This document shows positions 1 to 5,069 of a stretch of 9,476 nt of DNA, piece by piece. Within the stretch, counting starts at the first letter, position 1, and every line of letters starts with the position of its first letter. Source of the stretch: Arenimonas sp. (GTDB lineage Bacteria > Pseudomonadota > Gammaproteobacteria > Xanthomonadales > Xanthomonadaceae); NCBI GenBank assembly GCA_003497545.1, contig DNNT01000147.1, positions 10,266 to 19,741 on the forward strand, in the 5' to 3' direction. Below the pieces are notes generated by a model. It ran no database searches and was not told the origin of the DNA. It was given only the letters and a program-made list of their open reading frames with translations. Made by a program: the position numbers and the translations under genes.

Positions 1-1
1 C

Positions 2-172
2 CCGATGGCCCGCGCCATCGCCGGCGGCCTGGCGTTCTCGACCCTGGTGAGCCTGCTGTTCCTGCCCACCATCTACGCCATCCTCGACGACATGCGCGAA
101 GCGGTGTCGGCGCGGATGCGCAAGGCCCGCGAAAAGGCGCCGCTGGCCGGCGCCGTGGCCCGGGCGGACTGA
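2..172 (+). CDS. RND-family efflux transporter inner-membrane subunit, C-terminal end (partial)
   Basis: Only the last 56 residues are present; the gene begins outside the window. The visible piece starts with an Ala-Gly-Gly-rich turn and runs into a hydrophobic helix (roughly residues 6-28 of the fragment, ending LFLPTIYAILDD). It then has a charged cytoplasmic tail rich in Arg, Lys and Ala. The GGL-x-FSTLVSL-x-FLPTIY pattern is the usual last transmembrane helix of AcrB/CzcA-type resistance-nodulation-division pumps, which export drugs, metals or lipids with proton antiport alongside a periplasmic adaptor and an outer-membrane channel. The substrate cannot be read from this piece. The TGA stop lies in the loop of a GC-rich hairpin, and the gene converges on the TraB-like gene, whose stop is 10 nt away. 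Confidence 0.8.
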   Translation, partial: PMARAIAGGLAFSTLVSLLFLPTIYAILDDMREAVSARMRKAREKAPLAGAVARAD

Positions 173-182
173 CGCCCGGGTC
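157..182. terminator. GC-rich hairpin between convergent RND and TraB genes
   Basis: CCCGGGCG (159-166) pairs perfectly with CGCCCGGG (173-180) around the loop GACTGA. A G-T wobble and a G-C pair extend it to 157/182. The stop codon of the efflux gene sits in the loop, and the stop of the minus-strand gene is just outside the stem. Neither side has a U-tract, so it is not a classical intrinsic terminator. Its place between two converging genes suggests a shared, symmetric 3' end. Confidence 0.5.
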
Positions 183-1397
183 TCAGGACAGCTTGCTGAT
201 CAGGTTGGCGCCGCCGATCCACACGGCGACGGCGGTGCCCAGGCTGGTGAGGAAGAAGTTCACCAGCACGCGTGCGACGCGATTCTTCCACCAGCCGGTA
301 AGATGGCCGGTGTCGTCGCGCAGGCGCAGGAAATCGGCGTAGGTGGGCTTGCGCGCCCAGGCTTCGACCAGGGCGCTCATGGTGCCCGAGGCCAGGGCCG
401 GGTGAAGCGGCGTCAGCGGCGAGGAGATGGCCGCCGCCAGGATGCTCAGCGGGTGCCCGCCGGCCGCCAGGCAGCCCAGCGCGCCGCCCGCGGCGGTGAT
501 CAGCGCCCACTGCAGCACCAGTTCGCCGCCCAGTTCGGCGCCGCCCTGCCAGTAGCCCCAGGCAAAACCGCCCAGCAGGAACACCGCCAGGAAAATGGTG
601 AACCAGGGGATGTCGCTGGACTTGGGCAGCGCATTGAGCGCGTCCAGTGCCGGCTGTGGCGCCTCGTCGTCGCTGCGCAGGTGTTCGGCCAGGCCCTTGA
701 GGTGGCCGGCGCCGACCACGGCCAGCACTTCCCGGCCGCCCTCCGCGCCCACCTGGCGCAGGCGGTTGGCCATGAAGCGGTCGCGCTCCGCGATCACCGC
801 GTTGTACAGCGGCGGGCTGCCGGCGGCGAACTCACCGAAGCTGGCCTCCAGGAAATCGCCCTTCTTGAGCCGCTCGATTTCGTCGGCCTCGACCGTTTCG
901 TCGGCCAGCAGGCTGGCGCCCAGCCCGGCGATGAGCTTGGTGCGGCTCCAGAAGCCCAGGCCACCGAAGGCGCGGCGCAAGGTGATGCCGACGTCGCGGT
1001 CGACCAGGGCCAGGCGCAGGCCGCGCTCGGTGGCACCGGTGGCGGCGGCCTTGAGCTCGGCGCCGGGCTCGACCTTGAGCTGCTCGGCAAGGCGGCGCTG
1101 GTAGGCGGCCAGCGCCAGGTTCGCGGCGACCAGGCCGGTCTTGCCCTCGCGCAGGATCTGGAACAGGTCCAGCTTCGACAGCGCGTCTGGGTCGGTGAGG
1201 GCGCGGTGGCGCTGCTCGTCGAGTTCGACGGCGATGGTGTCGTAGCGGCCGCTGGCGAGCGCGGCGTTCACCGCGTCGACACTGGCCTGCGACACGTGCG
1301 CGGTGCCGAGCAAGGTGTAGCGCACGCCGTCGCGTTCGACGATGGCGTGGGGCTGGTCGTGCAGGCCGTCAGCCACGGCCGGGTCGGAGGCGTTCAA
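183..1397 (-). CDS. TraB/PrgY-family multipass membrane protein
   Basis: About 404 residues with the chosen start. The N-terminal soluble TraB domain (about residues 18-240) carries the family signatures LLGTAHVS (29-36), the acidic stretch VELDEQRH (57-64), ERDRFM (204-209) and VGAGHLKGL (228-236). Four hydrophobic segments follow, at about 264-283, 293-311, 314-335 and 373-395. The family includes PrgY, which blocks pheromone activity in Enterococcus; the role of proteobacterial members is not established, though a membrane-bound protease-like fold related to TIKI/erythromycin-esterase-like proteins has been proposed. No ATG exists before residue 209. The best starts are TTG at 1397, whose first two bases after T overlap the aguB stop (TTGA), or GTG at 1376. 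I chose TTG because of that coupling. An ATG at 1688 in this frame would overlap aguB by almost 300 bp, and its translation there is Arg/Pro-rich shadow sequence. It is the last gene of the agmatine operon. Confidence 0.85.
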   Translation of the reverse strand: MNASDPAVADGLHDQPHAIVERDGVRYTLLGTAHVSQASVDAVNAALASGRYDTIAVELDEQRHRALTDPDALSKLDLFQILREGKTGLVAANLALAAYQRRLAEQLKVEPGAELKAAATGATERGLRLALVDRDVGITLRRAFGGLGFWSRTKLIAGLGASLLADETVEADEIERLKKGDFLEASFGEFAAGSPPLYNAVIAERDRFMANRLRQVGAEGGREVLAVVGAGHLKGLAEHLRSDDEAPQPALDALNALPKSSDIPWFTIFLAVFLLGGFAWGYWQGGAELGGELVLQWALITAAGGALGCLAAGGHPLSILAAAISSPLTPLHPALASGTMSALVEAWARKPTYADFLRLRDDTGHLTGWWKNRVARVLVNFFLTSLGTAVAVWIGGANLISKLS

Positions 1398-2281
1398 TCG
1401 CGGTACCGCTTGAGCAGGTCGCCATAGGCATCGATGCGGCGGTCGCGCAGGAAGGGCCAGATGCGGCGCACCTGCTCGCTGCGGCCCAGGTCCACTTCGG
1501 CCATCAGGATCGTGGCGTCGTCGGTGCCGGCTTCGGCCAGGAATTCGCCCTGCGGGCCCAGCACGTGGCTGCTGCCCCAGAAGCGGATGCCCGAGGCGCC
1601 GAGCGGCGAGGGTTCGTGGCCGACGCGGTTGCAGCTGAGCACCGGCAGGCCGTTGGCCACGGCGTGGCCGCGGTGGCTCAGGATCCACGCACCGCGCTGG
1701 CGGTCCTTTTCATCCTGCGCGTCGTCCGGGTCCCAGCCGATGGCCGTGGGGTAGAGCAGCAGGTCGGCGCCGGCCAGCGCCATCAGGCGCGCGGCTTCCG
1801 GGTACCACTGGTCCCAGCACACCAGCACGCCGAGGCGGCCGACCGAGGTATCGACAGGCTCGAAGCCCAGGTCCCCCGGCGTGAAGTAGAACTTCTCGTG
1901 GAAACCCGGGTCGTCCGGGATGTGCATCTTGCGGTACTTGCCGGCGATGGAGCCGTCGGCTTCGAACACCACCGCGGTGTTGTGGTACAGGCCGGCGGCG
2001 CGGCGCTCGAACAGCGAGGACACCAGCACCACGCCGTGTTTCTTCGCCAGCGCGCCCAGCCGTTCGGTGCTCGGGCCGGGAATGGGCTCGGCGCGGTCGA
2101 ATTCGGCGGTGGCTTCGTGCTGGCAGAAGTAGGCGCCGTTGTGCAGTTCCTGCAGCAACACCAGCTTCGCGCCGCGGGCCGCGGCTTCGGCCACGCGGGC
2201 TTCGATGTTGGCCAGGTTGGCCTCGACGCTGCCGTGGTCGCGGTCCTGGACCAGGGCGACGCTCAGGTTTTTTTTGTTCAT
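1394..2281 (-). CDS. aguB: N-carbamoylputrescine amidase (nitrilase superfamily)
   Basis: This 295-residue cytoplasmic enzyme hydrolyses N-carbamoylputrescine to putrescine, CO2 and ammonia, the last step of the agmatine route. The nitrilase catalytic triad is visible: E45 in LLQELHNG, K118 in KYRKMHIPDD and C155 in VCWDQWYPEAAR. The DQWYPE context after the cysteine and the PDDPGFHEKFYFTPGD segment (122-137) are typical of carbamoylputrescine amidases rather than general nitrilases. Length fits the family. The ATG at 2281 overlaps the aguA stop as ATGA, so translation is probably coupled. Codons 3-5 (Lys-Lys-Asn) contain an uninterrupted run of eight A, striking in this GC-rich DNA. The upstream gene supplies its substrate, which strengthens the call. 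Confidence 0.95.
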   Translation of the reverse strand: MNKKNLSVALVQDRDHGSVEANLANIEARVAEAAARGAKLVLLQELHNGAYFCQHEATAEFDRAEPIPGPSTERLGALAKKHGVVLVSSLFERRAAGLYHNTAVVFEADGSIAGKYRKMHIPDDPGFHEKFYFTPGDLGFEPVDTSVGRLGVLVCWDQWYPEAARLMALAGADLLLYPTAIGWDPDDAQDEKDRQRGAWILSHRGHAVANGLPVLSCNRVGHEPSPLGASGIRFWGSSHVLGPQGEFLAEAGTDDATILMAEVDLGRSEQVRRIWPFLRDRRIDAYGDLLKRYRD

Positions 2282-3309
2282 GCCAGCAGGCCTTCGGGAA
2301 GTTGCATGGTGACGCAGTGCAGGCTGCCGTTCTGCCAGATCAGCGGGCGGCAGTTCACCGGGACGATTTCGCGGCCCGGGAAGGCGGCGGCCAGCACGGC
2401 CGCGGCGGCGCCGTCGGCCGGGTCGCCGTAGGCCGGCATCAGCACCGCGCCGTTGATGATCAGGAAGTTTGCGTACGAGGCCGCCAGGCGCCGCCCTTCG
2501 TCCACGATGGGCTTGGCCCAGGGCAGCGGGAACAGCCGGTAGGGCTGGCCGTCGCGGGTGCGCAGGGCGGCGATTTCGCCGGCCATGGCAGTGAGCTCGT
2601 GGTAGTGGCCGTCGGCGGGGTCGTCGCAGGCCTGGAACACGATGGCGTCGGGCGCGGCGAAACGCGCCAGGGTGTCGATGTGGGCGTCGGTGTCGTCGCC
2701 CTCGAGGTAGCCGTGTTCGAGCCACAGCGTGCGCGACTGGGCCAGCGCGCCTTCGAGGATCTTCGTCACTTCCGCGCGCGACTTGTCCGGGTGCCGCTCG
2801 TGCAGGCAGCGCCAGGTGCTGAGCAGGCTGCCCTGGCCGTCGGTTTCGATGCCGCCGCCTTCGAGCGCGAAATCAATGCGCTGGTGCGCGGCGGCGCCGA
2901 ACACGCCGGCGGCGTGCAGCTTGCCGACCAGCTGGTCGTCCAGCCCGGCCTCGAACTTGCCGCCCCAGGCGGTGAAGTGGAAATCGAGCAGGCGGAAACC
3001 CGCGCCCTCGCGCAGGGTGATGGGGCCGGAGTCACGCAGCCAGGTGTCGTCGTACTCGACCTCGAAAAAACGCACCCGGGCCAGGTCAACCCCGGCCGAG
3101 CTGAGCTGGCTGGCGGCGCGCTCGCGCAGGGCAGGGCCGGCCACGCAGACCAGGGCCTGCTGGAAGCGGGTGATGGCGGCCACGAGGGCGACGTAGGTCT
3201 GTTCGACCTGGGCGAGCCGGTCGGCCCAGTCGGTGCCTTCGTGCGGCCACGCGATCAGGACGGCGGACTGGGGTTCCCATTCCGCCGGGAAGCGCTGGAG
3301 TTCGGACAT
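2278..3309 (-). CDS. aguA: Agmatine deiminase
   Basis: This 343-residue member of the peptidylarginine-deiminase-like (PF04371) family converts agmatine to N-carbamoylputrescine and ammonia. Expected catalytic-core motifs are present in order: TWLRDSGP (89-96, D93), the ALEGGGIETDGQG segment (148-160), DTDAHIDTLARF (207-217, H210) and the nucleophilic cysteine C332 in GSLHCVTMQ. Length is within the family's usual range. It starts at an ATG 6 nt after the stop of the small exported protein. No convincing Shine-Dalgarno sequence precedes it, so it probably depends on readthrough ribosomes from that gene. It overlaps aguB by 4 bp. The pair makes putrescine from arginine-derived agmatine; no arginine decarboxylase is in the window. 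Confidence 0.95.
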   Translation of the reverse strand: MSELQRFPAEWEPQSAVLIAWPHEGTDWADRLAQVEQTYVALVAAITRFQQALVCVAGPALRERAASQLSSAGVDLARVRFFEVEYDDTWLRDSGPITLREGAGFRLLDFHFTAWGGKFEAGLDDQLVGKLHAAGVFGAAAHQRIDFALEGGGIETDGQGSLLSTWRCLHERHPDKSRAEVTKILEGALAQSRTLWLEHGYLEGDDTDAHIDTLARFAAPDAIVFQACDDPADGHYHELTAMAGEIAALRTRDGQPYRLFPLPWAKPIVDEGRRLAASYANFLIINGAVLMPAYGDPADGAAAAVLAAAFPGREIVPVNCRPLIWQNGSLHCVTMQLPEGLLA

Positions 3310-3315
3310 GCTGGT

Positions 3316-3645
3316 TTACTGGACGGGCTTGGGGCCGATCTCGTTCGGGTTGGCCTTCGCGGCCACCGCGTCGACGACATGGCTGTGCTCGAAATACACC
3401 GAGAAGCCGGCGTAGTCCCAGCGGGTGATCGGCGGGTTGTGCTGGCGGTCGCCGGGGCCGGCGATGGCGGCGTGCTTGCGCTCGGGAGCGCCGAAGCTGG
3501 CCTCTACCTGGGCCATGGACTGGCCGCGGGCGGGCATGGCCTGGGTCTCGGCCTTCACGCGGTCCACGAGCAGGGTGTCGGCGGATGCCGGCGCCTGCAG
3601 CAGCAGGCCGGCAGCGAGCGCCAGGGAAAGGGTCAGGGCCTTCAT
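3316..3645 (-). CDS. Small exported protein of unknown function, first gene of the agmatine operon
   Basis: 109 residues. A clear Sec signal peptide opens the protein: MK, a hydrophobic core at about 4-17 and a likely signal peptidase I site after ASA (20-22). There is no lipobox cysteine. The mature part has MxxVEASFGAPERK (44-57) followed by PITRWDYAGFSVYFEHSHVVDAV (72-94). This G-x-P then W-x-Y-x-x-F-x-V-x-F order recalls the BamE/SmpA-like small periplasmic fold, but I do not recognise a named family with certainty. The ATG at 3645 has a strong GGAGGT Shine-Dalgarno (3651-3656) with 5-nt spacing, the best ribosome binding site of the operon. The SD lies inside a 12-bp palindrome. A link between a periplasmic protein and agmatine catabolism is not obvious; the tight spacing to aguA suggests shared expression only. 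Confidence 0.8.
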   Translation of the reverse strand: MKALTLSLALAAGLLLQAPASADTLLVDRVKAETQAMPARGQSMAQVEASFGAPERKHAAIAGPGDRQHNPPITRWDYAGFSVYFEHSHVVDAVAAKANPNEIGPKPVQ

Positions 3646-3651
3646 GGTGCA

Positions 3652-3737
3652 CCTCCGCGGAGGCCGTCGGAATGACGGCTGGGCCCGGAATCATCGCAAA
3701 ACCGGCCGGGGCGCGCCATGGCGCTTTTCCGACGGCC
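3652..3737 (-). promoter_or_regulatory. Structured leader with alternative inverted repeats over the ribosome binding site
   Basis: Three pairings overlap just upstream of the exported-protein gene. CCTCCGCGGAGG (3652-3663) is a perfect 12-bp palindrome containing the Shine-Dalgarno. GCCGTC (3663-3668) can pair with GACGGC (3674-3679). GGCCGTCGGAA (3662-3672) is a perfect 11-bp inverted match to TTCCGACGGCC (3727-3737). A second 12-bp palindrome, GCGCCATGGCGC, lies at 3713-3724. A possible extended -10 on the minus strand (TG at 3697-3698, GATGAT at 3690-3695) would start RNA near 3683 and leave the distal arm out. The function is inferred. Confidence 0.35.
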
Positions 3738-3744
3738 ACAACGG

Positions 3745-3767
3745 AAAACGCCGGCTTTCGCCGGCGT
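3745..3767 (-). terminator. Intrinsic terminator of rpmJ
   Basis: On the minus strand ACGCCGGC and GCCGGCGT form a perfect 8-bp stem closed by a GAAA tetraloop, followed immediately by a short T run (TTTTCC, counting the last stem base). It starts about 30 nt after the rpmJ stop. There is no comparable T run on the plus side, so it reads best as a minus-strand terminator. Confidence 0.8.
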
Positions 3768-3796
3768 CTTCGCGGTAACCCGGTGGCGGCCTGCGC

Positions 3797-3922
3797 TCAG
3801 CGCTGGCGGGCCTTGAAACGCGGGTTGGACTTGCAGATCACGAAGACCTTGCCGCGGCGGCGCACGACCTTGCAGTCGCGATGGCGGGTCTTCGCCGACT
3901 TCAGGGACGAAAGCACTTTCAT
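3797..3922 (-). CDS. rpmJ: 50S ribosomal protein bL36, zinc-free (C-) type
   Basis: A 41-residue, very basic protein beginning [18 protein letters not shown] and ending NPRFKARQR. Length and the central [12 protein letters not shown] are diagnostic of bL36, the smallest large-subunit ribosomal protein. Only two cysteines (C17 and C30) remain, and the CxxC half of the zinc knuckle is absent, so this is the C- paralogue type (YkgO-like). That form is used instead of the zinc-binding one under zinc limitation in some bacteria. In Xanthomonadaceae this type is, as far as I recall, the housekeeping copy. ATG at 3922 has an AAGGA Shine-Dalgarno (3929-3933) with 6-nt spacing. It is monocistronic, with a sigma70-like promoter at 3962-3990 and a terminator at 3745-3767. 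Confidence 0.93.
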
Positions 3923-3961
3923 GGCAATTCCTTAAAGGGGTTGGGGCGATAAAGAAGCGGA

Positions 3962-3990
3962 AGTATAGCCGAGTCCAAAACGGCTTGCAA
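3962..3990 (-). promoter_or_regulatory. Sigma70-type promoter of rpmJ
   Basis: Minus strand: -35 TTGCAA (3985-3990), a 17-bp spacer and -10 TATACT (3962-3967). They match the consensus at 4/6 and 5/6 bases. Predicted start near 3955 gives a leader of about 33 nt. The -35 lies within a small inverted repeat, GCTTG-CAATA-CAAGC, which could be coincidental. Confidence 0.75.
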
Positions 3991-4026
3991 TACAAGCGTT
4001 TGGGCAGGCGCGGGGCGCCCGGCGGC

Positions 4027-4653
4027 TCAGTCCAGGTAGGCCTGGGTGAGGTTGTTGAGGTGCAGGCGCTCGGCGTCCCGGAGCAGGGGCGAGAGCAGCA
4101 TCATCACCTGCACGATGCCCCGGCGGATGGCCTCGTGCTCGTCGCGGTCGCCGCGCACGCTGGCGTAATTGAGCCAGAAGGTGGCCAGCACCAGGATGTT
4201 GGTGGCCGTGGCCTCGACCTCGGCGGCCGAGGCCCGCATCACCCCGGCCTGGACCAGTCCGCGCATGCCCGAGGTGGCGTTGTCGGCCGCCCGCTTGAGG
4301 ATGCGGGCGAAGCGCAGACGCAGGCGCCGGTTGCGGCTGAGGATGTCCACCAGGTCGCGGTAGAGGAAACGGTAGTCCCAGATGGCCTCGAACACCAGGT
4401 GCAGCTGCAGCCAGATGTCCTCCAGGTCCCGCAGCCGGCCCTCGGGCGCCACCAGGGCCGTGTCCATGCGCTCTTCGTAGCGCGCGAACAGCTGCTCGAT
4501 GATGTCGTCCTTGTTGCGGAAGTGGTAGTAGAGGTTGCCCGGGCTGATTTCCAGCTCGTCGGCGATATGGTTGGTCGTGACGTTCGGCTCGCCTTGTTCG
4601 TTGAACATGGCGAGGGAGGCGTCGAGGATGCGCTGGCGGGTCTGCCTGGCCAT
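4027..4653 (-). CDS. TetR/AcrR-family transcriptional regulator
   Basis: 208 residues. The N-terminal DNA-binding domain (about 5-52) has the TetR helix-turn-helix: TRQRILDASLAMFNEQG, then VTTNHIADELEISPGNLYYHF (25-45) with the characteristic LYYHFRNKDDII. The rest is helical and would form the ligand pocket and dimer face. The WDYRFLYRDLVDIL and RGLVQAGVMRASA elements resemble the PF13972-type C-terminal domain. It starts 8 nt after the stop of the acyl-CoA-binding protein gene, so the two are co-transcribed. Regulators of this class often respond to acyl-CoA or fatty acids. A role controlling its own operon and the divergent reductase is inferred from position and from the palindrome at 4948-4957. 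The true ligand is unknown. Confidence 0.93.
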   Translation of the reverse strand: MARQTRQRILDASLAMFNEQGEPNVTTNHIADELEISPGNLYYHFRNKDDIIEQLFARYEERMDTALVAPEGRLRDLEDIWLQLHLVFEAIWDYRFLYRDLVDILSRNRRLRLRFARILKRAADNATSGMRGLVQAGVMRASAAEVEATATNILVLATFWLNYASVRGDRDEHEAIRRGIVQVMMLLSPLLRDAERLHLNNLTQAYLD

Positions 4654-4661
4654 CGGCGGCG

Positions 4662-4919
4662 TCAGCCGCGCAGCTTCTTCACGAGGTCGACGTATTTCTT
4701 CATCGCGTCCTCGGGCTGGGTGCCGGCCAGTTTTTCCCAGGCCTCGTACTTGGCGGTGCCGACGAAGTCGAAGAAGCCCGGCTTGGGGCCGCTGACGTCG
4801 CCTTCCGAACCCTGCTTGTAGAGGGCGTACAGGCGGAGCATGGTGTCGTTGTCCGGCCGGTCCGGCAGGCTCATCACGTCCTGGGCGGCTTTCTGGAATT
4901 CGGCTTTCAGGTCGGCCAT
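4662..4919 (-). CDS. Acyl-CoA-binding protein (ACBP)
   Basis: 85 residues, close to the length of eukaryotic ACBP (86-90). It binds long-chain acyl-CoA in the cytoplasm, buffering it and delivering it to enzymes. The YALYKQ motif (31-36), the GPKPG turn (44-48) and AKYEAW (56-61) are unmistakable. The five residues that contact acyl-CoA in the bovine protein (Tyr28, Tyr31, Lys32, Lys54, Tyr73) correspond, with a constant offset of three, to Y31, Y34, K35, K57 and Y76, so ligand binding should be intact. The frame is open upstream to 5021, but the extra 34 residues are not family-like and include the promoter, so ATG 4919 is the start. It is the first gene of a two-gene operon with the TetR regulator and divergent from the fatty acyl-CoA reductase. 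ACBP is common in eukaryotes and sporadic in bacteria. Confidence 0.95.
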   Translation of the reverse strand: MADLKAEFQKAAQDVMSLPDRPDNDTMLRLYALYKQGSEGDVSGPKPGFFDFVGTAKYEAWEKLAGTQPEDAMKKYVDLVKKLRG

Positions 4920-4947
4920 CTGGTGTTTCCCCACGGTTGAACCCGAG

Positions 4948-4976
4948 GTGATATCACGCCCCCCGGGGTCGGTCAA
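4948..4976 (-). promoter_or_regulatory. Promoter of the ACBP-tetR operon with palindromic operator on the -10
   Basis: Minus strand: -35 TTGACC (4971-4976, 5/6 consensus), a 17-bp spacer and -10 TATCAC (4948-4953, 4/6). The perfect 10-bp palindrome GTGATATCAC (4948-4957) covers the whole -10. A dimeric repressor bound there would block polymerase. The obvious candidate is the TetR protein encoded second in this operon (inferred). I see no equally good plus-strand promoter for the reductase; TTGCC/GGCAA (4985-4989/5006-5010) is a weak second inverted repeat nearer to it. Confidence 0.6.
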
Positions 4977-5069
4977 CGCGATGTTTGCCGGCGCACGGGC
5001 GCTCTGGCAAGTTAGTCGCATTCGCCCGGCCGCCCAGGCCGGCGCTCATCCAAGGGCAGGGGAGTTGTC

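Noticed and set aside
1398..1688. N-terminal extension of the TraB-like gene up to an ATG at 1688.
   Set aside because: It lies wholly inside aguB and translates to Arg/Pro/Gly-rich shadow sequence.
2282..2725. Upstream extension of the aguB frame to an ATG at 2725.
   Set aside because: It runs out of frame through aguA with Arg/Pro-rich translation; ATG 2281 gives the correct family length and start.
2302..3675. A 457-codon plus-strand open frame opposite aguA and the exported-protein gene.
   Set aside because: Low-complexity Gly/Val/Ala/Arg composition and no motif; antisense shadow of well-supported genes.
4985..5014. TTGCCG as -35 of a plus-strand promoter for the reductase.
   Set aside because: At spacings of 17-18 bp the -10 candidates (CAAGTT, AAGTTA) match poorly, so no promoter was called.
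4920..5021. Longer ACBP start giving 34 extra N-terminal residues.
   Set aside because: The extra residues are not family-like, and they contain the predicted promoter.
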